A stretch of 14,221 nucleotides of DNA from RGIG8700 sp964568815 (GCA_964568815.1 CAZMRY010000036.1:1-14221), one strand, 5' to 3'. Shown: positions 1-7,610, counted from the first letter of the stretch. Translations and numbers: made by a program. The notes: generated by a model not told the origin, from the letters alone.

Positions 1-31
1 GACCTCATTATTTGAGATCTTTGTCTGTTTT

Positions 32-51
32 GGGGATTAATTTACATCCCC
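32..51. repeat. Small inverted repeat downstream of the secreted-protein gene
   Basis: GGGGAT at 32-37 and ATCCCC at 46-51 form a 6-bp stem with an 8-nt loop, just after the stop codon of the minus-strand gene that ends at 57. Neither strand has a clear T tract after the stem, so this is at best a weak terminator or an RNA-stabilising hairpin. Nothing else is visible in the first 56 bases. Confidence 0.3.
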
Positions 52-56
52 TTATA

Positions 57-1937
57 TTACAGTTCTTTTTCTATCGGTGCATATACAGGTTTTAAATTTC
101 CAAGGCTTTCCCAGAAGAATACCACATACTTTTCTACATCTTCTCCCTGCGGTATATTCAAGGTAACTTTGTTAGTATCGTTATTTATCGTTTTTCCTGT
201 AATATTCACCTGATGATTACGGTTATTTTGTGTTTTCACTGAAATATATACTGTTTCTTTTTCCAACATTTCCACAGGCAATACCAATTCTATCATTGTG
301 TCATTGTTGCCATTTTTCACTGTTATTTCAGCTTTTGAAGGTACTTTTATAATCGTTATTGTGTATGTTATGTCCGTGCGGCCTTCTACTGCAGTTCTGT
401 TGAGCTCTATTACTGTTTCTTCTTCAGATATTCGCAAGGTTTTTGCAGTTCTTGGTAACATTAAACTAGAATTATTAACCTGTAACAAGCCTTCAAAATC
501 CGCTGTAAGTGAAATAGTATTTGTTTCTTCCTGTACATATATTGTGTATTCTCTTATGTCTGGATTAAATTCTCTATTCCACTTTCCAATATTGCTCACA
601 AGACTGTCTATGGTTGCATATGCAATTACATTTACTGTTTTTGTTCCATACACATTGCTTCCGTCTTTTGCTTTTGCGGTTACTGTTACTGTTCCTGTTT
701 TTAAAGGCGTTAACACACCGTTTTCTGTTATCGTTGCAACTGTTTCATCATCTACTGTCCAGATAACATCTTTTACAGCTGTATATTCTGGGAACACATT
801 TGCCGTGTATTCAGAAGAAGTTTCTATAGTTTCTTCTCCGACTATTGTTATAGTTTCTGCAAGCTTTGGTTTAACAACAACTTTACCGTTTGTTATTTCT
901 TCAAATTTGAATTCCGCATCCCCTAACAATGATACATTTTCTACAAATATTTCTATTGTCTGAGCTGTTACATCTTCAGGTATATTAAATGAAATTTCCA
1001 ACGGTTTTACCTGCTTATTTACAGGCATTGATGTTTCCGTTACTAAATATTTTGCTGTGACAGTTAAATATGTATAGCCATCTTTTGAAACAGGTTCATC
1101 ATTTGTAACTATCTCAAAATCTCTTGATATAACCTTGTTAAATATTATACTTTCTGAATACTTTAATGTAAATGTAAGATATTTTGCATCTTTCAATGTT
1201 GCAAAAGTTGCAGGAAGTATTACATTTTTTGTTCCTGTTTCTGCAGCATTTTCTCCTATTATGAACTTATTGTTGTATACACTGATGAAATATGGGTATG
1301 CAGATATATTTTCTTCAAACGCATATTTTTTAAGACTGTTTCCTTTTTCATCAGTAAGTTTTATGCCATTACCATCTTTCTCAGTATAATATCCTATGAA
1401 GTCATAATCAGTCTTGGTTGCAGGTACCAAAGTATAGTCATCATCGAATGTTACAATCTTTGTTTCTGCAAGAATATTTTCTGAATTATACATAGCTATT
1501 TCAAAATCCATAAATTTGAATGTTGCTTTAAATGAAATATCTTCTGTAATCTGCATACCTGCAGTAAAGCCTTCCCATTTATCAAATGTATATGGTACAG
1601 CTTTTGTAGGTACTTCGTCCGGTGCAGTAATTTCTGCTCCATAGTCTACAGTATTTTCATAGAACACACTTTCGTCCTCGTTCAAGAACTTATATGTGTA
1701 TTTGTTCACTGTAGCTGTGAATTCAGGTGCAAATGTTACATCTTCTGTTACTGTCATTCCTGCTGTATATCCATTCCATTTGCTGAATGCATAAGTATAC
1801 TGAGCAGTTGCCTGTTTTACAGGGTTTTCAGGAAGCTCTATTACTGTTCCGTAATCTACTGTGTTTTCTTTTAATACACTGCCATCCTCGTTTAAGAAGA
1901 CTTTCTCTTTCTGTCTCAGCTGATACAGGAATTGCAA
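57..1937 (-). CDS. Secreted InlB-repeat / bacterial Ig-like surface protein, body of a frame-split gene
   Basis: This open frame encodes the mature part of an extracellular multi-domain protein. Counting from a TTG at 1937, residues 12-73 and 80-140 are two InlB-type B repeats, each with FLNED, NTVDYG, KW.G(Y/F)TAGM and TED. A third, weaker repeat-like stretch follows to about residue 225, with FIGYYTEKDGNG. Next come a beta-rich region, a Big_2-like domain around 365-445 (VIWTVDDETVATI, then VTVTAKAKDG) and a cadherin-like beta-sandwich around 450-545 (REYTIYV). The last 80 residues are beta-rich and end without LPXTG, a membrane anchor or a recognisable cell-wall domain. The TTG has no Shine-Dalgarno sequence, so it is probably not a real start. 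The natural start and signal peptide lie upstream in another frame. Binding or adhesion is inferred from domain type only; no ligand can be named. Confidence 0.75.
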   Translation of the reverse strand: MQFLYQLRQKEKVFLNEDGSVLKENTVDYGTVIELPENPVKQATAQYTYAFSKWNGYTAGMTVTEDVTFAPEFTATVNKYTYKFLNEDESVFYENTVDYGAEITAPDEVPTKAVPYTFDKWEGFTAGMQITEDISFKATFKFMDFEIAMYNSENILAETKIVTFDDDYTLVPATKTDYDFIGYYTEKDGNGIKLTDEKGNSLKKYAFEENISAYPYFISVYNNKFIIGENAAETGTKNVILPATFATLKDAKYLTFTLKYSESIIFNKVISRDFEIVTNDEPVSKDGYTYLTVTAKYLVTETSMPVNKQVKPLEISFNIPEDVTAQTIEIFVENVSLLGDAEFKFEEITNGKVVVKPKLAETITIVGEETIETSSEYTANVFPEYTAVKDVIWTVDDETVATITENGVLTPLKTGTVTVTAKAKDGSNVYGTKTVNVIAYATIDSLVSNIGKWNREFNPDIREYTIYVQEETNTISLTADFEGLLQVNNSSLMLPRTAKTLRISEEETVIELNRTAVEGRTDITYTITIIKVPSKAEITVKNGNNDTMIELVLPVEMLEKETVYISVKTQNNRNHQVNITGKTINNDTNKVTLNIPQGEDVEKYVVFFWESLGNLKPVYAPIEKEL

Positions 1938-1989
1938 TCAAACTAAAACTCATTGTTAATACCAAAAACAAGGCTGTTAATCTTTTCAT
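1828..1989 (-). pseudogene. Signal-peptide 5' part of the same gene, out of frame with the body
   Basis: ATG at 1987-1989 follows AAGGAG (1998-2003) at a spacing of 8 nt and opens a textbook Sec signal peptide. It has a KR n-region, a hydrophobic core and PVSA before the likely cleavage site at residue 24, followed by ETERE. The frame then runs into out-of-frame repeat DNA and stops at 1828-1830 after 53 residues. Moving by one base near 1890-1910 (one base too many, or two missing) joins it to the FLNEDGS start of the first InlB repeat. Start and body therefore belong to one gene split by a frameshift. The cause could be a real mutation, a phase-variable indel in the purine-rich stretch, or a sequencing error. 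Confidence 0.8.
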
Positions 1990-2021
1990 AGTTTTTTCTC
2001 CTTATATTTTATGTTAGATAA

Positions 2022-2050
2022 ATTATACTCTTTTAAGCCTTATTTGTCAA
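2022..2050 (-). promoter_or_regulatory. Consensus sigma-A promoter of the secreted-protein gene
   Basis: On the minus strand TTGACA (2045-2050) and TATAAT (2022-2027) are both perfect matches, separated by exactly 17 nt. The start codon of the signal-peptide frame is about 33 nt downstream of the -10 box. This supports 1989 as the true translation start. Confidence 0.85.
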
Positions 2051-2100
2051 TTAAACTAACCACAAGCGATTCCAACATTTTTAAAATTTAATTAAATTTA

Positions 2101-3327
2101 TTAATTTTTAGTATCTTCAAATTTAGAATAATAGATTTTCTGACTGTCATAAAGGCTATATCTGCCTGACATCATATAACTAACTGCACAAGATACAGTA
2201 AAAACTATCATTAAGTCCCCACCAAAAACTTCTGCAGCAAGCATTATTGACGCAACAGGGCAGTTAACAACACCACAGAAAAGTGCAATAAATCCAATAG
2301 CTGCACCAAGTGACGGATTTAATCCTATCAATCCTGCAATTGTGCAACCAAGAGTTGAGCCTATAAAAAATGAAGGTACTATTTCTCCGCCTTTAAATCC
2401 TGCCGAAATTGTTATTACAGTAAATATTATCTTTAGCAGAAATGCTTCCGGTTTAGCATCACCTGAAATTGCATTAGCTATAACATTCATTCCTGCACCA
2501 TTATAATCTCCTGAATTAAAAATCAAACTCAAAATTAAAATTACACAAGCACCAACAAAGGCTTTTAGATATGCATTTTTAAAAAGTTTATTCATTCCTT
2601 TTTCAGCATATTTTATAGCAATGCAGAAAAGCATACTTACAGCAGCACAAATTATGGCGATAATAATAACCTTTGCAAAAACATCTGCGGTCAAAATTAA
2701 TTCAGGAATTTTAAATTTAACCGTTTCAACATTAAAATACTTAGAAATACCAAATGCTATAACCGAAGCTACTAAGCAAGGTACAAGTCCGGCATAATTA
2801 ATCTTCCCTACATTTATTACCTCAATTGCAAAAAATGCTGCTGTTACAGGCGTGCCGAAAAGTGCTGAAAAAACTGCACTCATTCCTGTCATAACAACAA
2901 TATGCATATCTTTTGTGTCAAGTCTGAATATTTTACCAATGTTGTAACCAATGCCTCCACCAATTTGAAGTGCGGCACCTTCCCTTCCTGCAGAACCGCC
3001 CACAAGGTGCGTTATAACTGTGCTAACAAAAATCAATGGTACCATAACAAACGGGATATCTCTGTCTTTTCTTATCGATTCAATTACTCTGTTAGTGTCA
3101 ATATTTCCGTACTTCTTAAACAATTTATACAAAAATACTATAACAAGAGCACCAACAGGTAAAAACCAAACAATAAAATTTTGTGTTGTTCGCAGTTCAG
3201 TAACTTTATCAACAGAAATATGAAACAGTGTACCAATAACTCCGCCGATAAGACCAATAAGACTACCAAACATTATCCATTTAACAAAAGATAGTATATA
3301 TTTACTCATTCTGTTTATTAATTTCAT
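2101..3327 (-). CDS. Divergent ClC-family anion channel or exchanger
   Basis: This is a 408-residue integral membrane protein of the ClC family, which moves chloride or related anions across the membrane. It has about ten hydrophobic segments. GREGA at residues 114-118 carries the gating glutamate (E116). GFKGGEIVP at about 311-318 replaces the usual GGxFxP helix-N motif, and the anion-coordinating tyrosine is conserved in SLYD at 391-394. Three positions are unusual: the GSGIP selectivity motif is not recognisable (KKYGNIDTN at 71-79), the proline after GREG is alanine, and the site of the internal proton glutamate of E. coli ClC-ec1 appears to be valine (IEV, 168-170). Fluoride-exporting ClC proteins also depart from these motifs, but I cannot assign fluoride specificity. 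The start is the ATG at 3327 and not the GTG at 3333, which lies inside the ribosome binding site. The gene follows the antiporter, 49 nt away. Confidence 0.85.
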   Translation of the reverse strand: MKLINRMSKYILSFVKWIMFGSLIGLIGGVIGTLFHISVDKVTELRTTQNFIVWFLPVGALVIVFLYKLFKKYGNIDTNRVIESIRKDRDIPFVMVPLIFVSTVITHLVGGSAGREGAALQIGGGIGYNIGKIFRLDTKDMHIVVMTGMSAVFSALFGTPVTAAFFAIEVINVGKINYAGLVPCLVASVIAFGISKYFNVETVKFKIPELILTADVFAKVIIIAIICAAVSMLFCIAIKYAEKGMNKLFKNAYLKAFVGACVILILSLIFNSGDYNGAGMNVIANAISGDAKPEAFLLKIIFTVITISAGFKGGEIVPSFFIGSTLGCTIAGLIGLNPSLGAAIGFIALFCGVVNCPVASIMLAAEVFGGDLMIVFTVSCAVSYMMSGRYSLYDSQKIYYSKFEDTKN

Positions 3328-3332
3328 ATGCA

Positions 3333-3338
3333 CACCTC
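3333..3338 (-). promoter_or_regulatory. Ribosome binding site that fixes the ClC start
   Basis: GAGGTG on the minus strand ends 5 nt before the ATG at 3327. The in-frame GTG at 3331-3333 overlaps this site and cannot be the start it serves. Confidence 0.6.
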
Positions 3339-3340
3339 AT

Positions 3341-3373
3341 AAAAATATCCAAGCATAAACGCTCGGATATTTT
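3341..3373 (-). terminator. Hairpin after the antiporter gene, just before the ClC gene
   Basis: A 9-bp stem (3342-3350 with 3365-3373) continues through one mismatch into a further 3-bp stem with a 6-nt loop. On the minus strand the stem's 3' arm ends in a run of five T residues (3345-3341). It begins 4 nt after the antiporter stop codon and ends only a few bases before the GAGGTG of the ClC gene. It is either a rho-independent terminator or an attenuator that lowers ClC expression relative to the antiporter. Confidence 0.65.
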
Positions 3374-3376
3374 AAA

Positions 3377-4681
3377 TTATTTTTCTCTGTTTTTTGCCAT
3401 TTCAAGTTTGGTCTGTCTGCGCATTTTAACTTCATCAGACATTGGCTTAATATCACCTGCAGCCATCAATGCCTGTCTTGTAAGTAACGGACCAAACAAT
3501 TCATAAATAAGTACTGCAAAAAGTGTAATATTTCTGATTAATGCTCCCTGTCCTGCCATTTCAGGAGTTGCAGCTGCAATAGCACACATTCCAAGTGCCA
3601 CACCAGCCTGTGGTAAAAGAGTTATACCAAGATATTTACATATTTCAGGTGAACACTTTGCCACTTTTGCACTGATAAAGGTACCTGAGTATTTTCCAAG
3701 TGAACGGAATATGATATAAACAATTCCAATAACAACTATAGCCCAGTCTGTAAATACACTAAGCTCAAGCTCCGCACCGCTAATTACAAAGAATAAGGCA
3801 AAAAGAGGTGAGGTCCATTTGTCTGCCTGCTCCATAAGATCATGCGACAAAGGACATATATTACAGAATACTGTACCAAGCATCATACAAACAAGAAGTG
3901 ATGAAAAGCTTATATGTACAGGTCCTATATGAAAATCAAGCATTGAAAGTGCAACAGTAAGAAATACGAAAGTAATAGTCATATTCAATCTGTTTGTGTT
4001 TGAGTTAAACATTTTTTCAAACTGTGTAAGTATCCATCCCATTATTGTTCCAAGTACAAGTGAGCAGATAATTTCAACAAGTGGATTTATAACTATTGCT
4101 ATCATATCAACATCGCCAACAATTAATGTTTTTGCTATACCAAATGATACAGCAAATACAACCAAACCAACGGCATCATCGAGTGCAACAATAGGAAGTA
4201 ACAAATCCGTAAGAGGTCCTTTTGCCTTATACTGTCTTACAACCATCAATGTTGCAGCAGGAGCAGTTGCAGTTGCAATTGCACCTAAAGTAATAAGCTG
4301 AGGAACAGTAAGCTTGTCGGGCATAATAAGATGAACAACAAAAAGTGCCAAGTCAACAAATATTGTAGCAACCAAAGCCTGGAAAATACCTATAATTGTT
4401 GCCTGTTTGCCTGTTTTTTTCAGTTCATCCAGTCTGAATTCATTTCCGATAGAAAAAGCGATAAAACCTAATGCAACTTCAGAAATCAAAGCAAGCTGTG
4501 AAACAGCTTCATGTGAGTTGAAACCCAATCCACCTATTCCAAGTTTTCCGACACAATATGGACCAATTAAGACACCGGCAATCAGATATGCAGTAACTGA
4601 TGGCAATTTAAAAGGCTTGAATGCTCTGGTCATAAGAAGTCCTGCCAGAAGTGCAATAGAAATCGAAAGCAATGTACTCAT
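3377..4681 (-). CDS. CPA2-type cation:proton antiporter
   Basis: This is a 434-residue polytopic membrane protein of the Na+/H+ exchanger family (PF00999 type, KefB/NapA-like branch). It exchanges Na+ or K+ for protons and so helps set internal pH and cation levels. About 12-13 hydrophobic segments run along the whole chain. ATATAPAA at 135-142 matches the unwound-helix region, and LDDAVG at 167-172 has the paired aspartates (168-169) typical of electrogenic members. No TrkA-N nucleotide-binding domain is attached at the C-terminus, so it is the short form; the end is a charged tail. The ATG at 4681 is preceded by AAAGGAGA at good spacing. A strong tRNA-operon terminator lies about 25-55 nt upstream and I see no clear promoter between, so its transcription source is unclear. 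The ion cannot be told from sequence. Confidence 0.88.
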   Translation of the reverse strand: MSTLLSISIALLAGLLMTRAFKPFKLPSVTAYLIAGVLIGPYCVGKLGIGGLGFNSHEAVSQLALISEVALGFIAFSIGNEFRLDELKKTGKQATIIGIFQALVATIFVDLALFVVHLIMPDKLTVPQLITLGAIATATAPAATLMVVRQYKAKGPLTDLLLPIVALDDAVGLVVFAVSFGIAKTLIVGDVDMIAIVINPLVEIICSLVLGTIMGWILTQFEKMFNSNTNRLNMTITFVFLTVALSMLDFHIGPVHISFSSLLVCMMLGTVFCNICPLSHDLMEQADKWTSPLFALFFVISGAELELSVFTDWAIVVIGIVYIIFRSLGKYSGTFISAKVAKCSPEICKYLGITLLPQAGVALGMCAIAAATPEMAGQGALIRNITLFAVLIYELFGPLLTRQALMAAGDIKPMSDEVKMRRQTKLEMAKNREK

Positions 4682-4703
4682 TTTTCATTCTCCTTTATTA
4701 CTT

Positions 4704-4736
4704 AAAAAACAAACAAGCCTCCGGCAAGAAGCTTGT
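4704..4736 (-). terminator. Rho-independent terminator of the tRNA-Gly-Arg-His operon
   Basis: A 9-bp stem with one G-T wobble (4713-4721 with 4728-4736) has a 6-nt loop. On the minus strand it is followed by TTTGTTTTTT (down to 4704). It begins 14 nt after the tRNA-His gene and ends shortly before the antiporter ribosome binding site. Confidence 0.85.
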
Positions 4737-4750
4737 CTGAAGAAAATATA

Positions 4751-4828
<78 letters not shown>

Positions 4829-4848
4829 ATAAAAATGCCGCAAATGAG

Positions 4849-4925
4849 TGGCGCGCCTGAAGAGATTCGAACTCCTGGCCCATTGCTTAGAAGGCAATTG
4901 CTCTATCCAGCTGAGCTACAGGCGC
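4849..4925 (-). tRNA. tRNA-Arg (UCU)
   Basis: The acceptor GCGCCTG pairs with CAGGCGC. The anticodon stem ATTGC/GCAAT encloses CTTCTAA, which reads TCT and decodes AGA and AGG arginine codons. D and T arms are normal and CCA is encoded. It is the middle gene of the operon, 20 nt before tRNA-His. Confidence 0.95.
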
Positions 4926-4931
4926 AAATGG

Positions 4932-5005
4932 TGGAGCGGGTGATGAGAATCGAACTCACACGACCAGCTTGGAAGGCTGGGGTTCTACCATTGAACTACA
5001 CCCGC
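4932..5005 (-). tRNA. tRNA-Gly (UCC)
   Basis: The acceptor GCGGGTG pairs with CACCCGC. The anticodon stem CCAGC/GCTGG encloses CTTCCAA, which reads TCC and decodes GGA and GGG glycine codons. CCA is encoded. It is the first gene of the operon, 6 nt before tRNA-Arg. Confidence 0.95.
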
Positions 5006-5027
5006 ATTTCTCATTTGCGACTTGTAT

Positions 5028-5056
5028 ATTATAGCAACATTTACTTAACTTGTCAA
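5028..5056 (-). promoter_or_regulatory. Consensus promoter of the tRNA-Gly-Arg-His operon
   Basis: Minus-strand TTGACA (5051-5056) and TATAAT (5028-5033) are perfect matches 17 nt apart. They end 22 nt before tRNA-Gly, as expected for a stable-RNA promoter. Confidence 0.9.
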
Positions 5057-5074
5057 TAGTTTTTTTAAAAATTA

Positions 5075-5671
5075 TTACAAATTTTTAAGATAACAATTAG
5101 TAGTTTTTTCTTTTGCCATTGTACTCTTCTCTCCATGCCCCGGCAATACGGTCAGATTATCATCAAGGTTACAAATAATTGAAGATAAAGTATTTAACAT
5201 TACAGTGGATGAACCGCCGGGCAAATCGCACCTTCCTATGCTACCTGCAAAAAGTGTGTCACCTGAAAACAATAAGTCATCAATCAGATAACATACACTA
5301 CCATTACTGTGACCAGGAGTGTGTATACATTTGACTTCAACATCATTATATCTTAGTTCATTTATTTCTTTTAAATCAAAGTCCGCATCAAAATCTTTTA
5401 CTCTCATAAACGAAAGCAAATGTTCGTCATTCATATTCATATATACTGGTATATTAAATTTCTCTTTAATATTTTTAACTGCACCTACATGGTCAAAATG
5501 TCCGTGAGTTAATAATATGGCTCTTGGAATAAGTTTGTTTTGTGATATAGTTCTATCAATCACATCAAAATCGTCACCAGGATCAATTATAAATGTATCC
5601 CTATTATTACCATAAACCAGATAACAATTTTCCTGATACATTTCCCCTGTCACAATTGTTAGATATTTCAT
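5075..5671 (-). CDS. MBL-fold metal-dependent hydrolase (glyoxalase II-like)
   Basis: This 198-residue soluble enzyme belongs to the metallo-beta-lactamase fold superfamily, in the small glyoxalase II-like hydrolase group. The two-metal site is complete: HGHFDH at residues 56-61, H121 in PGHSNGS, D138 in SGDTLF and H179 in PGHGE. GRCDLPGG at 146-153 is typical of this group. The length suits a single MBL domain and lacks the substrate-binding C-terminal domain of classical glyoxalase II. The true substrate, possibly a thioester, cannot be told. ATG at 5671 follows AAGGAG with good spacing. The gene lies 44 nt after clpX, and a strong hairpin fills that gap, so it is probably expressed by read-through from the clp operon or from a promoter inside clpX. 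Confidence 0.88.
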   Translation of the reverse strand: MKYLTIVTGEMYQENCYLVYGNNRDTFIIDPGDDFDVIDRTISQNKLIPRAILLTHGHFDHVGAVKNIKEKFNIPVYMNMNDEHLLSFMRVKDFDADFDLKEINELRYNDVEVKCIHTPGHSNGSVCYLIDDLLFSGDTLFAGSIGRCDLPGGSSTVMLNTLSSIICNLDDNLTVLPGHGEKSTMAKEKTTNCYLKNL

Positions 5672-5684
5672 ATTTTATCTCCTT

Positions 5685-5712
5685 AAAAATACCGCAGATT
5701 TCTCTGCGGTAT
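5685..5712 (-). terminator. Rho-independent terminator or attenuator after clpX
   Basis: A perfect 10-bp stem (5689-5698 with 5703-5712) closes a GAAA tetraloop on the minus strand and is followed directly by T residues (5689-5685). It starts 3 nt after the clpX stop codon. The AAGGAG of the MBL hydrolase follows within a few bases. Confidence 0.85.
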
Positions 5713-5715
5713 AAT

Positions 5716-6984
5716 TTATGCTGTTTCGCTTGTCATTTTTTGAGGATTTCTTTTATATGAAGAAATGTCAGGTTTACCATTTGAGGTTATAACCTCTTTT
5801 GTTATAACACATTTATCTGCATTTTTCATAGATGGAATTTCAAACATAACATCACGAACCGCAGTTTCTATAATTGCTCGCAATCCACGAGCACCTGTTT
5901 TTCTTTCAAGAGCTTTATCCGCAATAGCCTCAATTGCATCTTCTGAAAATTCAAGCTCACAGTTGTCATATTCAAACATTTTTTTGTATTGTTTTACAAG
6001 TGCATTTTTAGGTTCAGTTAAAATTCTTACAAGGGCAGATTTATCAAGTGCATCAAGAGTTACAACAACAGGTAATCTTCCTATAAATTCAGGAATTAAT
6101 CCGTATTTTAACAAATCTTCCGGTAATACCTCCTTGAAAATTTTTGTTTTATCAAGATTGTTCTTTGATGTAATATCTGCACCAAAACCTAAAGCTTTGT
6201 TTCCAAGTCTTTTTTCTATTATAGCTTCAAGTCCGTCAAATGCACCGCCACAGATAAATAAAATATTTTCTGTGTTAATCTGTATAAAATCCTGATGAGG
6301 ATGTTTTCTACCTCCCTGCGGAGGAACAGAAGCAACAGTTCCTTCAAGAATTTTAAGAAGTGCCTGCTGAACCCCTTCCCCACTTACATCTCTAGTAATC
6401 GAAGGATTTTCTGACTTCTTTGAAATTTTATCTATTTCATCAATATAAATAATACCTTTTTCTGCTTTTTCAACATCATAATCCGCTGCTTGGATAAGCT
6501 TAAGAAGTATATTTTCAACATCTTCGCCAACATAACCTGCTTCTGTAAGGCTGGTTGCATCGGCTATAGCAAAAGGTACATCTAATATTTTTGCAAGAGT
6601 TGATGCAAGCAGTGTTTTACCTGAACCTGTTGAACCAAGCATAAGAATATTACTTTTCTGTATTTCCACATCAGATGTATCAATATTTGAATTAATTCTC
6701 TTATAGTGATTATATACTGCAACAGCAAGAGATTTTTTTGCCTCATCCTGACCAATAACATATTCTGATAAAGAGTTTAATATATCTACAGGTTTGGGAA
6801 GATCAGATAATTCTAAATTTTCTTCTACCGTTTCTGTTTCTTCATCAAAAACAATATCAGCACATATTTCAATACATTTATCGCAAATATATACTCCCGC
6901 AGGTCCGGCCACAAGTCTTGTTACCTGGTCTTCTGTCTTACCGCAAAATGAACACTTCACCTGCTTAGAATTGTCTTTAGACAT
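5716..6984 (-). CDS. clpX: ATP-dependent Clp protease ATP-binding subunit ClpX
   Basis: ClpX is the AAA+ unfoldase that recognises tagged proteins in the cytoplasm, unfolds them with ATP and threads them into ClpP. The 422-residue chain has the N-terminal zinc-binding domain (C11, C14, C34, C37), Walker A GSTGSGKT at 117-124, the pore loop GYVG at 150-153, Walker B IIYIDEID at 178-185, and the sensor-2 motif GARGLR at 364-369. The ClpP-docking tripeptide reads LGF at 265-267, a mild variant of the usual IGF. Length is normal for the family. ATG at 6984 is preferred to the in-frame GTG at 6993, because the GTG is part of the AAAGGTGG ribosome binding site. The gene lies 16 nt downstream of clpP and is clearly cotranscribed with it. 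Confidence 0.97.
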   Translation of the reverse strand: MSKDNSKQVKCSFCGKTEDQVTRLVAGPAGVYICDKCIEICADIVFDEETETVEENLELSDLPKPVDILNSLSEYVIGQDEAKKSLAVAVYNHYKRINSNIDTSDVEIQKSNILMLGSTGSGKTLLASTLAKILDVPFAIADATSLTEAGYVGEDVENILLKLIQAADYDVEKAEKGIIYIDEIDKISKKSENPSITRDVSGEGVQQALLKILEGTVASVPPQGGRKHPHQDFIQINTENILFICGGAFDGLEAIIEKRLGNKALGFGADITSKNNLDKTKIFKEVLPEDLLKYGLIPEFIGRLPVVVTLDALDKSALVRILTEPKNALVKQYKKMFEYDNCELEFSEDAIEAIADKALERKTGARGLRAIIETAVRDVMFEIPSMKNADKCVITKEVITSNGKPDISSYKRNPQKMTSETA

Positions 6985-6989
6985 ATAAT

Positions 6990-6997
6990 CCACCTTT
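6990..6997 (-). promoter_or_regulatory. Ribosome binding site that fixes the clpX start
   Basis: AAAGGTGG on the minus strand ends 5 nt before ATG at 6984. The upstream in-frame GTG (6991-6993) lies within this site. Confidence 0.65.
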
Positions 6998-7000
6998 CAA

Positions 7001-7582
7001 TTATTTTCTTTCTATAACTTTATCAATAAGTCCATAGTCTGCAGCTTCCTGTGCAGTTAAGAAATTATCTCTTTCTGTATCTTTTTCAATTGTTTCAAGA
7101 GGCTGACCTGTTCTTTCAGCAAGAATTTCATTAAGTTTTTCTCTTATTCTGATAATTCTGTCTGCATGAATTTTAATATCAGTAGCCTGACCCTGTGTGC
7201 CGCCAAGTGGCTGATGAATCATAATTTCGCTGTTTGGAAGTGCATATCTCTTTCCTTTTGCTCCTGCTGCAAGAAGAAATGCACCCATACTTGCAGCCAT
7301 ACCTACACATATAGTAGATACATCACATTTAATGTACTGCATAGTATCATAAATAGCCATACCGGCTGTTATCGAACCACCAGGACTGTTAATGTAAAGG
7401 CTGATATCTTTATCAGGATCCTCACCTTCAAGAAACAGAAGCTGTGCAACAACAAGGCTTGCAGTTGCGTCATTTACCTCGTCACTTAAAAATATTATTC
7501 TGTCGTTTAAAAGTCTTGAGAAAATATCGTATGATCTTTCTCCTCTGCTTGTCTGCTCTACTACCATTGGAACCAAACTCAT
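7001..7582 (-). CDS. clpP: ATP-dependent Clp protease proteolytic subunit ClpP
   Basis: ClpP forms the double-heptamer serine peptidase chamber that degrades proteins fed by ClpX or other Clp ATPases. The 193-residue protein has the full catalytic triad: S98 in GMAASMGAF, H123 in MIHQP and D172 in TERDNF. The oxyanion-loop region SPGGSITAG is at about 66-74. Length matches typical ClpP, with a short N-terminal propeptide region at most. The start is ATG at 7582, 8 nt after AAAGGAG (7591-7597). An in-frame ATG at 7600 lies upstream of that ribosome binding site and would add six atypical residues. The gene sits between tig and clpX in the usual order for this region. Confidence 0.97.
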   Translation of the reverse strand: MSLVPMVVEQTSRGERSYDIFSRLLNDRIIFLSDEVNDATASLVVAQLLFLEGEDPDKDISLYINSPGGSITAGMAIYDTMQYIKCDVSTICVGMAASMGAFLLAAGAKGKRYALPNSEIMIHQPLGGTQGQATDIKIHADRIIRIREKLNEILAERTGQPLETIEKDTERDNFLTAQEAADYGLIDKVIERK

Positions 7583-7590
7583 ATAAATAT

Positions 7591-7597
7591 CTCCTTT
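7591..7597 (-). promoter_or_regulatory. Ribosome binding site that fixes the clpP start
   Basis: AAAGGAG is placed 8 nt before ATG at 7582 and lies downstream of the alternative ATG at 7600. This rules in favour of the 193-residue protein. Confidence 0.75.
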
Positions 7598-7610
7598 CAT
7601 ATTAGAAATT

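Noticed and set aside
298..963. Long open frame on the plus strand across the secreted-protein gene
   Set aside because: It is antisense to a well-supported repeat-domain gene, has no ribosome binding site, and its translation is a Ser/Val/Thr-rich shadow without recognisable domains.
1880..1920. Programmed +1 frameshift joining signal peptide and body
   Set aside because: CTT AAA C near the junction faintly recalls known +1 slip sites, but there is no stop codon in the slip window, no stimulator, and no known precedent in this protein family. An indel is simpler.
3328..3376. Fluoride riboswitch before the ClC gene
   Set aside because: The upstream region is short and holds only the simple hairpin; the conserved fluoride-aptamer segments are absent.
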